NCBI GenBank assembly: GCA_026874595.1
Contig: CM049310.1
Coordinates: 90,653,556-90,717,555, forward strand
Reading direction: 5' to 3'
Origin: Sipunculus nudus
Taxonomy: Eukaryota; Annelida; Sipuncula; Golfingiida; Sipunculidae
Length of the DNA stretch: 64,000 bases
Position numbers and translations under genes: made by a program
The notes under the pieces: model-generated
What the model saw: only the letters and a program-made list of their open reading frames with translations
Databases searched by the model: none
What the model was told of the DNA's origin: nothing
Part shown: positions 33,950-45,300 of the stretch, in pieces
Layout of the letters: every line of letters starts with the position of its first letter
How positions within the stretch are numbered: position 1 is the stretch's first letter

Positions 33950-34260
33950 ACAGCTCCTGGAGAAGTTGGTATTACCAGTACACATTCAAAATCTTATAAA
34001 TCAATCCAGTATTATTCGTTTTGATGGGATATAGTTACAATATAAATGTAATCTAGCCTTTTTTATGATGGCGGCCATCTTGGATTTTTAGGGTGTCAGG
34101 GGGTTGATAAAATTTGTTACCTAACTTTTTCCATCAGCTTACACCTAAATGAAGTGAAAACAAGTGCTATCTCAATTTGGGCATTCAATTCCTACGGGAT
34201 TGGGATTTTGCTACATGAGCGACTTCACTATATTGTTCGTTGGCACTTGGTCGACCGGTA
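33950..34260 (+). repeat. Second copy of the DIRS-like 5' region
   Basis: ACATTCAAAATCTTATAAATC, CAGTATTATT, GATGGCGGCCATCTTGGATT, AAAATTTGTTACCTAAC and CAATTTGGGC recur in the same order upstream of gag in the minus-strand element at 29.7-30.3 kb. This copy faces the other way. The 106-codon frame at 34164-34484 starts within it; I do not recognise a Gag in it. Confidence 0.65.
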
Positions 34261-34809
34261 CAGGCGAGGGGATACAATTACCGGCTTTTAGCATAGCTAA
34301 TTTCTTCTCCAACAGTTCAGTTTCCTGTAGTATACAAGCCACCAAGGGTGACTATCAAATGTTAGATATATCTGTGAGTACATTTTTTAGTCACCACCAC
34401 ATGTATGCACTTGGGTGTGATTCTGACCTCTGTATCATCTGTGTCTATAAAAGGGAAAACCCCCTTAGTAATTCGAGTATCTAATTGTTTTAAGACAATG
34501 TTTATTGCATAAATTCCCTGCTTAATCAACTCCTATAAAACGGGACCAGTACACAAAACACAGTCGCCACTACATATACATTCTAACTGCTTCTGTCATG
34601 GCGGGTATGAGCCGTACGACCCGTGTCTTCTTAGACCAAAATACACAAAACCTGAAGTAAAATGCACTTAAAGTTGCCTATATGTTCCAGTTGTTTTGAA
34701 AATAAGATACTTTTGCCATGGTGAAGAAGTTTTAATGTCATCCCATCCGTGACACTGAAAATAAAACTACCTTTTTCGGAAGGTACGATCCTATCGTTGT
34801 CAAATACCA
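34261..34809. other. Unassigned DNA
   Basis: No gene or repeat recognised beyond the open frame mentioned for the preceding repeat. Confidence 0.5.
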
Positions 34810-35007
34810 ACGATCCAGGGGGTCCGGACCCCCCCCCCTTTTTTTCATCAGAAACAACGTATTTTTAAAGGCTTCAGACAAAATTTTTCCGCCTGGACCC
34901 CCCCCCCCCTCTTTTTCAGACCTGAGGGCCTTCCTTTAGTGTTTTCATTTGTCCCGAGTTGGACCCCCCCCCCCCCCTTTTCCTAAATCCTGGATCCGCC
35001 CATGCCC
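34810..35007 (-). mobile_element. MITE with GGATCCAGG-type ends and three C-run units
   Basis: Minus strand begins GGGCGGATCCAGGATTTAGG and ends CCCCCTGGATCG, so the termini are inverted (CGGATCCAGG against CGATCCAGG). Inside are three roughly 67-bp units, each with GGAC followed by a C run (plus-strand runs at 34829-34838, 34898-34909, 34963-34977) and a T-rich stretch. Non-coding; the terminal word is common in invertebrate MITEs. Confidence 0.6.
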
Positions 35008-36745
35008 TGCCCTAATAACGCAGAGGGTGGCAAGCCACGTGTAGACTAGCTAGTGCCGTGACCAATTATTACTGTATAATGGATAACTTCCATTACACCA
35101 TATAACTGAATATACTGAATATTAATGACGCACTGCAATCTAGTGTGTAGACGTGCGAATTCAACTGAGCGTTATTACCATAGATCACCTAAATTACACC
35201 TAGTCTAGCTTTCACGCTTACTCGATTATCTCTAAAACACCTCATCTTAAACCAAAAAATGCAACCTTTTTCTGATCTTATTAAACTATAACATAGTACA
35301 TCGGACGCACTTTTTATCCAGCCGTGCCACTTTCTGAATGCCAAGCCATTTACTTTAATCTTGATTACTTAAAAGATATGCGTGTACGGTCGGAGGTCCG
35401 CCTCGGGTAAGTATTTTATATGTGACAAGCGCAACACCAGGTAATTTCAGCATGTCAGCCAATGCCTAGAGCTTGGTGAAATATTGCCATTTTGTACAGT
35501 CATATTATCAGTAGCAATTACCGCCTAGCCTTGTTCAGTTCTTAATAAGGTCAGTAACCTAATATTTGTAATGGTAAATCACATCAATGTTCCGTCGTCT
35601 TTACGCGCCTCATATTATACACAAACAGGAAAGTCTTAAAACGTTGCCTTAAGATTTTAATAGTGCCTTTATTTCAAACGTCTTTTGCTTTGTTTGACAA
35701 ATCAATTAACCTAAATCAATTTTATTACCGAATGTATAAACATTATAGCATGCCCAAGCCTAAATAAATAATCGTACATTCTATTTCTACATGGTGTGTA
35801 AGACAAGGAAGTCCAATAAGCTAAGGTATTTAACAGGAACATTCCTCTAAGGTTTGCTGATTAACAGTTTTATATTCTTTGGTCTCCCGGTCATAATTTT
35901 CTTCTTGAAAGCAGTCAATGTTGGCTTCAACGCTTGAACAAATTAGCCTTGGGGTGCCATATCAGCCCTAGGACCGTATATGTATATATATACACATACA
36001 TACATATCCTCCGCAATCCCTGATTCAACCCCGAGTTCAAAATGGTGCCATCTATCCACAAGTAGGGCTCTACTTAAGCCAAGCTCCAAGCTGCATAGCC
36101 TGGTGGTCACAAACCACAGCAAAAGTTTGGAAGAAGGTCTTTGATCTGCACAAAACCCACCATACGACTGGCTTGGGTAAACAAATTCTCAAAGCGGGGT
36201 CAGATTATGTCTTAGGAAGCTTTTACCTTGCCGCAGCTAGCAATATGCCTCAGCTATCAGCAACAATAAAGTAAGCGCGACAGTCGTAAGACTATATCAC
36301 ATGATCACACATGACTGCTCGCAAGAGTGTCATGGATGGGCTTAGGCTGGTCGCAGCTGGTCAGTTTTGGTCATGCGATAAGTAGGCACTTATATTTGAC
36401 TTATAAGCCTTACTTGAGTCGTGATGAAAGCCATACCGAGGTATCCATCGCAGTGGTCTTCCGTCGTGCTGCATTGACATTATTGCCTAATGTTAGCATT
36501 AGGCAATGAATAATGATTTAACACAAACGAATGAAAAGAATACATCTGAACTCACACCCCAAACTGAAACTCTGTCTCTATAGTAACGAGTCATTTCCTG
36601 TATCACTTGCCATTTGGCTGCCGTCCAGTAACCCGTGAGCCATCCTTGTATTCATGCGGTCAGAATTCAAAAAGCACACAAAGGGTTTTTTTTAAACGGA
36701 TTTGTTTCTCACTCATAGTAGGTGTTGTTAGAAAGTATATGAAAA
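35008..36745. other. Unassigned DNA
   Basis: No supported gene. A TA/CA-rich palindromic patch (TATGTATATATATACACATA) lies near 35980-36000. Confidence 0.5.
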
Positions 36746-36776
36746 ATGCTAATGCTCGGTCTGTTATATGTAAGTT
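36746..36776 (+). repeat. 31-bp direct repeat, donor-like copy
   Basis: Starts ATGCTAATGCTCGGTC and ends ATGTAAGTT. Identical to 37483-37513. Confidence 0.95.
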
Positions 36777-37433
36777 TTATCTCGGCCCAAGACGTGTGAT
36801 TCCGATCCGCTCTGCTCCTCTCCGTCAACAACGTCTTGGGAACGACTCTTAGGAAAACGCCTCGTAAGGTTCCAAATAGGAGACCCCTTTGGAATCGTAT
36901 AATTGATATTTCAAGCGGTGTCAACATAAAATAATTACCTTTTTGTTGTCTTTGGATGTTTTATGAAACATCTGTAAAGTATTGGCACCAAAATAATGCT
37001 CAGTAGCCCTACTTATCCATAATTTTGCAAAGAGCTGATGTGTTTACATAGAGAACATGCCGCCATGATTACATTAAATGACCCACAGTCCTTTGCAACG
37101 GGATTTAGACTAGGAACCCGCTCTTTGATCTGGAAAAAGCGGGCGATAAGAGATCTCGGTGGCGGGTACCAGTCGATCAACGTCCGCTCATTACAAATTC
37201 CTATATATTGTTATGTTTAAATCACGGCGGGCTTATAAGGATCGTTAGGGATAATATTTCATTAATATATTAAGGTACGAACGTGGTAAAGTTGCCAGAA
37301 AGACCCATTTAATACCAAAGACACTAACGGATGCATTTTGGTGTGTATATTTAGTAGTTTTAAGAGTTTTTTTGGTGCCTTCTACCAGTGTCTACCATTT
37401 CACCATTACAAGGCCTAACTGTACAGGCCATTC

Positions 37434-37462
37434 CCACAACTGTGATCGTATCACAGTTGTGG
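37434..37462. repeat. Perfect 13-bp-arm palindrome
   Basis: CCACAACTGTGAT (37434-37446), loop CGT, ATCACAGTTGTGG (37450-37462). No mismatch. Lies 20 bp from the 31-bp direct-repeat copy. Confidence 0.95.
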
Positions 37463-37482
37463 ATCCGCAACAAATGTAAGTT

Positions 37483-37513
37483 ATGCTAATGCTCGGTCTG
37501 TTATATGTAAGTT
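37483..37513 (+). repeat. 31-bp direct repeat, insertion-like copy
   Basis: Identical to 36746-36776. Here it is preceded by a second ATGTAAGTT (37474-37482), so its last 9 bp are duplicated across the junction. Confidence 0.95.
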
Positions 37514-39173
37514 GACAACGTACTTGTAAGCAATGGGGCGCTGTTTAAAATGACGAAAATATTTGCACTGACATAGAGAGCCTTAAAGTGCGTTTCTTGT
37601 TAAAGGATGAACATGGCAAGCTGACAGCCAGAACGCTGGTCGTACTCTCTAATGTCAGGAGGCCGAAATGACGCTAGACTATAGGAAGAAGAATTGAGCA
37701 GAAACATACCATTCTCATGCTATGGTTATCTTTATCTTCATTCAAAAGACAATGAGCATTTAAAAATCTATTAATTTTAGAAGATGTCGTCCTTAAGAGG
37801 GGTTCTATTATCAATGTTTGGTAAAGAACCCTGATATAAAAAGCCAAATAAATTTTAATTTTTTTTACTTATAATTTTCTAAAATAACAATTCATTTGCC
37901 TTAATATTCAAAAACAGATAATTGATAATCTACAGGAAGGTGAAATATTATTACATAATTGATGCTTCTGAGTACGATATGGTGTTTCCATATGGTTAAA
38001 TACCATTAAACCAATGCTGTGTAAACCAAGTCAAGTGTAAACGATATGCGAAACCTCCTTGCACTGAATATCTGGGAAAAAATACGTAAGGGCCGAGGTG
38101 TGTCCGCTGAAGGTGGCTTGCACTCGGAAAGCGGGAAAAGCTCTAATGGGACCTGTGAAAGCATCGCACCTGGTAACAGCATATCCGATTGTCCATGAAA
38201 TCTGCTTAATTTAAAATCAGTGTCGACTTTACAAAGCTGTCACATCATTTTATCCCAAGTGTTATTCAGGAGATCTGGCGATGTATTCGCTGCGGGACTT
38301 ACTCAAAACAAAGAGTGACTCATTAGTGTACGCTAACATAAAGTGATATCTTAGATAAAAAAAAAAACCTTCGTTAATGCTTGTTCCTGTTAAAGATTAC
38401 CAACCGAATGGGCGGGTGTACTCAAAAGAGATGGTAGATTATATAACCAGAAAAAAAAACCTGGCAAAATTGTCGCCTACACTCCAAGTGAAATCGCCAG
38501 ACGGAAGATTGATCAAAGAAAAAGGTTTCCTATTGTAGTCAAAATGAAAAGAACCGCGTAGGAACATGGTTTGTGTCCGCATTGCAGGCTAATTGGTTTT
38601 GACTGGTTCCGCCTACGTTTCATGCACGGGCGTCTGTGAATGCGTGCGTGAACGTCCGTGTGTTTGTGTTAAACTAAGTATTATCTGAAATTCATTAATT
38701 ACTTTCAGATAAGTTTACAGGCCAGTGACCTATAATCAACTGAAAGTAGTGCTTTGGTTTTAACCACTCAATTTATAAATAATCACATAAGCACTTAGTT
38801 GACTTTGGTAAACAACAATCCGATGCAATAGTTTTTTAATCGTATTGCAGGCATCAATACTACAACACAATAAAACTACAATTACTTGCAAACTTATCGC
38901 GATTTTTTTTTTATTTTGTGTAAATAGAGTAACTACTTATGAATCCTTAGAATTATCAGAACTTACATTCCATGTAAGTCCTGGAGGGGGGGGGGAATAA
39001 AATGTTATATTCTTTTACACAATGACGTTCGTTAGTTTGTGTATCCTTGGGTTTTTATTGAGTCTTGCGCAGTAAAGATTGGTGACGATTTTTAACAAAC
39101 GTTTGAGCACTGACACCTCCAAAGTTCGTCTGACACGTCAACAGTAACCCCGGATAGGAAAACGACCTTTCAA
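37514..39173. other. Unassigned AT-rich DNA
   Basis: No gene recognised. G run at 38985-38994. Confidence 0.5.
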
Positions 39174-39545
39174 AAAAGACCAACACGACCAAGTGATACT
39201 TGTAGAGAAGAACGATTACCTACAACGTTAATATGCAGACAATTGTATTGACTAAATTTCATAGTCTGAGCATCAGTGTGAGATCCCCGGTCTTGACGCA
39301 GCACGCCGTATCACATTAAGTGACCTTCGAATGTTTGTACTGTAATGAAAGTCATATTACCTGAATTAATAATGCTTTATGTTGCCTTCTGATCTATACA
39401 TAATTTATTAAACAGGATATGCTCAATGTAGACACTCATGGAATGACACCTACTTCATTGTCGCCATCCCCATGCAGCAGGTGTTAGATACTCTAAGACA
39501 TTCTAGTCTGGCTACCGCACTGCAATAGACGAAGATGATCTACTT
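39174..39545 (+). repeat. Family E block Q-R, copy 0
   Basis: CAACACGACCAAGTGAT, CTACAACGTTAATATG, TATCACATTAAGTGACCTTCGAATGTTTG and GCAGGTGTTAGATAC, GTCTGGCTACC recur in order at 43245-43580 and (second half) 47800-48110. Non-coding by eye. Confidence 0.6.
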
Positions 39546-39925
39546 TAGTCGGATCTATTAAGATCCTGTATATCCATCTGTTGCAGGCACCAGTCCCGCC
39601 CTCTGACAATAGAGACTTTTCGACCAGCGTACTTGGCGTCAGAGTGACTTACATCCTTCAACGAGGATCGCTATGAGCCTGTTACGCGTAATAAGGATGC
39701 AAATATTTTCGTCATATTTAACAACGCTTCATGGCCTACAATAACGCTGTCATTTGACATAAACCAGACAAATCGTTAGCCTTAAAAGTATACTTTCTAT
39801 AACATCTTTCATGTGCGAGACAAGTTTCGTTTTATCTCAGCGTATTAGTAAATCCCTCTGCATGTTTATTAATTTCTGACCGTATGAATGCAAGAATTTC
39901 TCTTACTGGTTACTGGACAATAGCC
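39546..39925. other. Unassigned DNA between family E blocks
   Basis: No feature recognised. Confidence 0.5.
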
Positions 39926-40190
39926 AACTTGTACGCGATACAGGAAAGGCATCGTTATTATCGAGTATGATTTTTAGTTTTGTGTTTAGTGTGAGTTCAC
40001 ATGTATTCTTTTGTGTTAAATCATCAGTCGTAGCCTTATGTTAAGATTGTTTACTATGACATTAATGCAAAAGGCTAGGTGAGCGTTGCAGTACATTCCC
40101 CCACCTGGCTTGTATCACGATTGTGCTTACCAGCCGGATACGATTGTGCTTACCAGCCGAATATAAATGCCTACTACATGAGTCTTGTTT
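39926..40190 (+). promoter_or_regulatory. Promoter-like block P, copy 1 (TATA-like)
   Basis: AATAGCCAACTTGTACGCGA, GAGCGTTGCAGTACATTCCCCC, TTGTATCACGA, then a 23-24-bp tandem doublet (CGATTGTGCTTACCAGCCG twice) and GAATATAAATGCC. The same order ends in CATAAATACC at 51855-52110. A TATA-like box after a conserved upstream region suggests a duplicated promoter, but the downstream sequences do not match and no ORF follows closely. Confidence 0.4.
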
Positions 40191-41935
40191 CAACGAATCA
40201 TCTCCTAACTGTCGGAATGTGATATGATATAACAGTGATCACTTGATCAATAGTTCACTATACTCACTACCGCGTTCATTTATTTGCTTCACCATATTCT
40301 ACATATATTTATTTACTTCGCCATTTTCTGTTAATGGACATCGGAGGAACGGTGATGAAACATATGCATGAATGGGGAATGTTTTCATTTTTATAAATCC
40401 ACCACCAGTTTTTGCCAGATAGCATCACAGATAATTTCAGGATGTCTATGATAACATGACAGGCTAAAAACAATTTAAATCACTTCAGAAAAGACTGACT
40501 TTAAAGTAAAACGTTATGTTTGAAAAAAAACACTACGGAATTAAAAATATTTCCTTGTTTATTTTGGATATTCAAGTTATGAGAAAGACATCATTATTTG
40601 AATAGTTGACATATTATGATCTAAAAGCGTTTTATTCAACAAGGCCCCTTTAAATTTTGTAATAAAAAATCTTTTTAAATTTCCATCCTAAATTATAATA
40701 CAAAAGATGTGGTCCTGTCAGCCTAGATGCACTTTCTGGTCAGAAAATGAATTCTTTCCAGTATTACATACCTAATGTATGTTACACATTTGGTAGTTCC
40801 CCATACTTAGGTTAAGCCGTATGTAGGGTTTACTCGGACGTTCTTTGATTACTCAAAGTCCATCTTCTACTCCTATTGCCAAAAACAGATTAAACACTGC
40901 TATTGTATTATAAAATTTAGAATAAAAATACAAAGCATATATAGATATATTTGCTATGGATTGTTCAATGCTTTTAGTATGCGTTTTAATCAAACGTCCA
41001 AAAACAGTTAAATAAGTTTTAAACTGATACAGCAGCCGACATATTGGCTTGAATTGTTTCTTAATTCCCGATCATGATTTTCTTTATGTTATACAAGTCT
41101 TCAGTTTGAAAGCAATACAAATGTGTAACGTTAGAGTAATGAGATTAGAAAATATTGTTCTCTTTGCCAGGTCATTCTAATCATTTGAAAGTAGGTGGAT
41201 TATTTTTATTTTTTTAATACAAATACTTGTGTTTCTGTGTTTTAACTTATAAGCAGGTCCCCAAACTGAGATTTTTTTAACAACACGGACAACTGACGCA
41301 AATTTATTCTGACGAATAAGACGCTAATTCCTGAGGTTGATATTTGTGTACACTGCAACGTGCAGTGTATCAATTACATTGCCATATATTGTGCAACGTA
41401 TCAATTGGGTGAATAAACGAAACATTATTGTTGAAAATAACTTAAATGTATTGAAAAACTTGTTCTCACCTATGGATTTATCACCTGTTTGACTTGCAAT
41501 GCATAAGTTTTGATCTTAAAACAAAAATATATATGATTGATCATAAAAGTATCTCAGCTTAAAGTATAATTGTATCTCAGCTAATTGCATCAAAATAGAG
41601 ACATTTGTCAACAAGCCCTTTTTTCATCTAACATCGCTATAAAGCCGGTCTCTGTTGAACTGTGGGTTATTATAACATACTTTGTGGGTTCATTGTGATC
41701 CAAAATGGACCTATATCTTCCATTTATCGTCACTTTATATAATCAAGTTGGCAATCACTGAAATTTTCGACCCCTTTTTTTTGTAATGGTTAGTTTGATA
41801 AAGTCCTCCTTGACAGTGTAGTTATTATTTTGAAATTATACAACATTATATTATATTAACCTTGCTCAGCATCAGAGCGAGTTTTTCAGGAAACTCTTCC
41901 ACGCTAATAGCTTCGTTGGCTTTCTGGGCATTGCT
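40191..41935. other. Unassigned AT-rich DNA
   Basis: No gene recognised. A small family D-like word (GACGAATAAGACGC) occurs near 41310. Confidence 0.5.
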
Positions 41936-42235
41936 TTAAAGGGGCCCAATCACCTATCTGACCTTTATAAACAAAAGGTAACCCCTTAGAGCTTTCATAA
42001 ACATAGGCCAGAAAGGGTGGACATCACCGCACACAGGCTGCTTGTTTTGTTTATATCAACGTGTTTATAATGTGTAAGGGCCCGCCAAAATAATCAAAAC
42101 TTATTCAACAAGGGCATCTGGCGGCAAGTCGGATAAGCCACAGCTTTGCAAATGGCGTTTTGCAACAAGTGATCTTTCTGCCTCTGCATATATGCAGCCT
42201 ACCACCTCAAGTTACATGTTTTTCCCGTTCGTCAA
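41936..42235 (+). repeat. Family A, copy 4
   Basis: TTAAAGGGGCCCAATCACC, TATCTGACCTTTATAAAC, CACAGGCTGCTTGTTTTGTT, GGCGGCAAGTCGG, AAATGGCGTTTTGCAACAA. Closest to the copy at 33277-33560. Confidence 0.75.
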
Positions 42236-42289
42236 CACCTTTAAACATTCCAAACCTTGTATTTAGCATATGTCATTTACGCATTTTTG

Positions 42290-42850
42290 ATATTCCTAAA
42301 GTTCAAGAACACGTGTCATAATGGTATACTTTTTATGATGAATGACTGTTGCGTTGCTTTTAATGTCATGCTCGTTTACGACAAAGGTTAAGCTTTAAAT
42401 TTTGTATTTGACGATGGGTGTTTTTTTACAGTTAGTCCCTGTAATTTAGCCTTTGTACCTTGAGCAATATGTCAGCGTCATAAAGTTAAGAATTTCAAAC
42501 ATTTTGTAACTGATCTTCATTTTTAGGAGGATCTAACGTTTTGTTTGGGTGATGACCGTTTGATTTATATGTCACACTGAAGTAAATAGTTCATTAAGGT
42601 GAAACATGGATCTAACAAATTTATATAATCTGTAGATTATATCTTAACATAGAACACTACGGATGTTTTGATTTTTTATATAATTTATTGAAGTGTTTCT
42701 TGATTGATGAATCGCCTATTCTCGGATGGACGAACGTGTAACTGTGTACTCGATGTCTTGTGGCTAGTTCATTTCAAAACAAAACTGACGTGATTATAAA
42801 TAACTCAGGAGTCATAACTGTCAGAAAGGACCAATGGCTAATAAGTAAGT
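42290..42850 (+). repeat. Family E block S-T, copy 1
   Basis: AAAGTTCAAGAAC, ATGATGAATGACTG, GACAAAGGTT, CTTTGTACCTTGAGCAATATG, TCAGCGTCAT, then GGATGGACGAACGTG and AGGACCAATG. The same order appears at 48890-49440, in shorter form at 44985-45300, and the later part at 46510-46760. Confidence 0.55.
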
Positions 42851-43244
42851 ATCCCTAAATAAGCCTAAGCCTTATCTACCACTGACAAAAAATCTAGTTT
42901 ACTGCGATCATAAATTACTGCTTATAAAACACGTCTCTCATTTTAACAATATATATTGTTTTTAGTTGCATTTAGGAGTGAGTGCGAGTCATTTGAAATC
43001 AAAGTCCAAGTTTCAGTCCATTTCAATTAATTATCTTAAAAAATTCAAGTGGAAGTTTGAGATAATCAATATGTTTTATGTGTTTGTTTGTGTTAGTATG
43101 TACTTGGTATGGATTTGTTTTTGTCTTGATCAGTAGGTATCTATATGAATTATTATGTCGAAGAGTGGAGCGTGAGAGCAATTGTGTTAGACTAAAAAAA
43201 TACCCATACTTGGTATCCCCCAGAAAGAAAAAGTTTTCATTTCA
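42851..43244. other. Unassigned DNA between family E blocks
   Basis: The 62-codon frame at 43078-43266 has no motif. Confidence 0.5.
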
Positions 43245-43580
43245 ATTGACCGACACGACCAGTTGATGATTATGAAGAAGAGATATCCCCAACAACGTTC
43301 ACATGTAGAAAATTCTATTGACTATATTCCATAATTCAAGCACCAAATGATATCCATGGCCTAGAAGTATCTTTAGTATGGGAATTGTATCACATGAATA
43401 CCTGTAAATGTTGGTCCTGTTATAAGTGTCATATAACCTGGATAATTCGCTGTTAATATTTAATATCGCATCTATTATTCGCACGGGTCCCCATCACGGG
43501 TAGGTGTTATATACACTTGATTGTCTGGCTACCAGACACCACAATACTATGTCTGTCTACAATAGTGGATTGTCCTTTTG
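43245..43580 (+). repeat. Family E block Q-R, copy 1
   Basis: GACACGACCAGTTGATGA, CAACAACGTTCACATG, CCTGGATAATTCGCTGTTAATATT, CCATCACGGGTAGGTGTTA, GTCTGTCTACAATAG, then TTTGTTTC. Closely follows 47800-48110 in its second half and 39174-39545 in its first. Confidence 0.65.
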
Positions 43581-44205
43581 TTTCACATTTCATTAAACTC
43601 ACTTGGATTCTCGTTTTTCCATGTGTCCTATACTACGTTTACGTCACTGGGGTATTCAGGTCATGCTGAACTGTTGTACCTACTATAACACACTAAATAA
43701 ACGTTACACACCATTACAATTGTAATAATGTTACAAGTTTTTCGATGTCTCGAGATGCTCCTATATTTTCCCCATGTGTAGACTATTTTACATGGGGCCA
43801 CTTCATTAAATCAAAATTTCAAATCTTCCTAAGATGTTTATTGAAAAAGAACAGGTACATGAAGATATAAAATCATCAAGATAAAACTATTATTTCGTAA
43901 CTTTATTCTGTCCATCTATATGGCTCGTCTAATGTTGGTTCCTATTATATTTGTAACGCCAGAGCGCAGAGATAGGGGATGGGTTCACCATGTAAGAATA
44001 TTTTTTATGATTTGTAATCACTCTGCCCTCTAGCCATAATATAACTGGTTGACTCTTATATGATTTAATTATATAATAAATTATATGTAATTTATTATAT
44101 TTTAAAGGAGGGTAATGATTGAAAACAAGGTGAACATAAAATTTCAGAATTATTATTTATGTTCGAACATTACCTTTAGTCAGAAGGCAGAACCAAAAAA
44201 ATAAC
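43581..44205. other. Unassigned AT-rich DNA
   Basis: Nothing recognised; a TTATATAA-rich palindromic patch lies near 44060-44100. Confidence 0.5.
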
Positions 44206-44440
44206 TTTTGCTAAATTTTCTGAGTAGAATTTTGAAACAGGTATAATGTACCAATTTAAGACGTGGAGAAAAAGAAAAAACCTGTTTCCATCCTGGCATT
44301 TAGATGTATGGCAGCCATCTTGGATTTCAAAATGGCCGCCATACTAAACCTAATTTGCCAACAGCTTTTTTTCTTTTTCTCTACATCTTAAATTAGTAAA
44401 TTATACCCGTTTCCAATTCTACTCAGAAAATTTAGCAAAA
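44206..44440. repeat. 235-bp foldback (hairpin) element
   Basis: Left arm starts TTTTGCTAAATTTTCTGAGT (44206) and the right arm ends ACTCAGAAAATTTAGCAAAA (44440). Inner arms pair too (GGAGAAAAAGAAAAAACCTGTT against AACAGC-TTTTTCTTTTTCTC, about 44266-44288 and 44360-44382). The centre is GTATGGC-GCCAT...ATGGC-GCCATAC (44306-44344). The whole stretch can fold as one long imperfect hairpin: a foldback MITE, or a source of long-hairpin RNA if transcribed. Confidence 0.85.
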
Positions 44441-44984
44441 TCACAAAATATGCATTGTATGTCATACTTCCACCAGACTACCTATGTAAAGTAAGGGTCT
44501 AATTTAATAAAACAGCGTTATAATTGCTGGTCCTCTTTAAGCTGACATTATGTCAGACTTCGGACATTCTTTAAAATATTTCACTGCTATGGATTCGGGT
44601 TTTTTTTCGTGTTCTTTTTACATCATTCAGTTCACAGTCACAAATTTCTGGACTCTTGATTTCAACCAATTTGTTTACTTTTGTATATTTTAAGTGTTAT
44701 TTTAAACTTATATGGGATAAAGTCGTGGACCCGAGGTTACAGTGTACAAAAGGAAAACAAACAGTAGATTCTAGTCAGATTATTTATTATTCAACCTTTG
44801 TAGGTGTGCTTCTTTTGACCATTACTTTAAAAAACCCTATAATGGAATGTAAAATAAGTTGTAAACGATTTAATGGTACTGAGTAAAGTTAAAAAAAAAC
44901 AAAGGTCCTGTCAGTGTACTTAATGTGATGTTGAGTGTCTTATGGTCTTCTATTTCAAGTTCTTTTAGAGTCAGATTATGTCCT
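44441..44984. other. Unassigned AT-rich DNA
   Basis: The 76-codon frame at 44656-44886 shows no motif. Confidence 0.5.
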
Positions 44985-45300
44985 AAAAGTCTTGTATTGG
45001 AACCTCCGGTTTTGGGCGTATTCATTTATTTTCAACAGTAATTTGGCCTCTGTACCTGCAGGAATATGTCAGCGTCAAGAACCTTTGATTTATATGAAAC
45101 ACTGGCGTAAATACTTCATTATGGGGAGACAAGGATAGAGCACATTTATCAAATCCGTGAACTATGTCACCACCGTAAAGATATGTACGTTTTGATTGTA
45201 TGTTTTTGATTTATTGTAAATTTCGTGGTTCTTTAGGCATAGAATTGTATTTCTGTGTATTTAACCTCACGTTGTAAGTCATTTGAGAGCCAAAGTTACA
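44985..45300 (+). repeat. Family E block S-T, copy 2 (shortened)
   Basis: GGCCTCTGTACCTGCAGGAATATG, TCAGCGTCAAGAAC, TTTGATTTATATGAAACACTG, then TCCGTGAACTATG. Matches 42450-42650 and 49040-49220. Confidence 0.55.
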
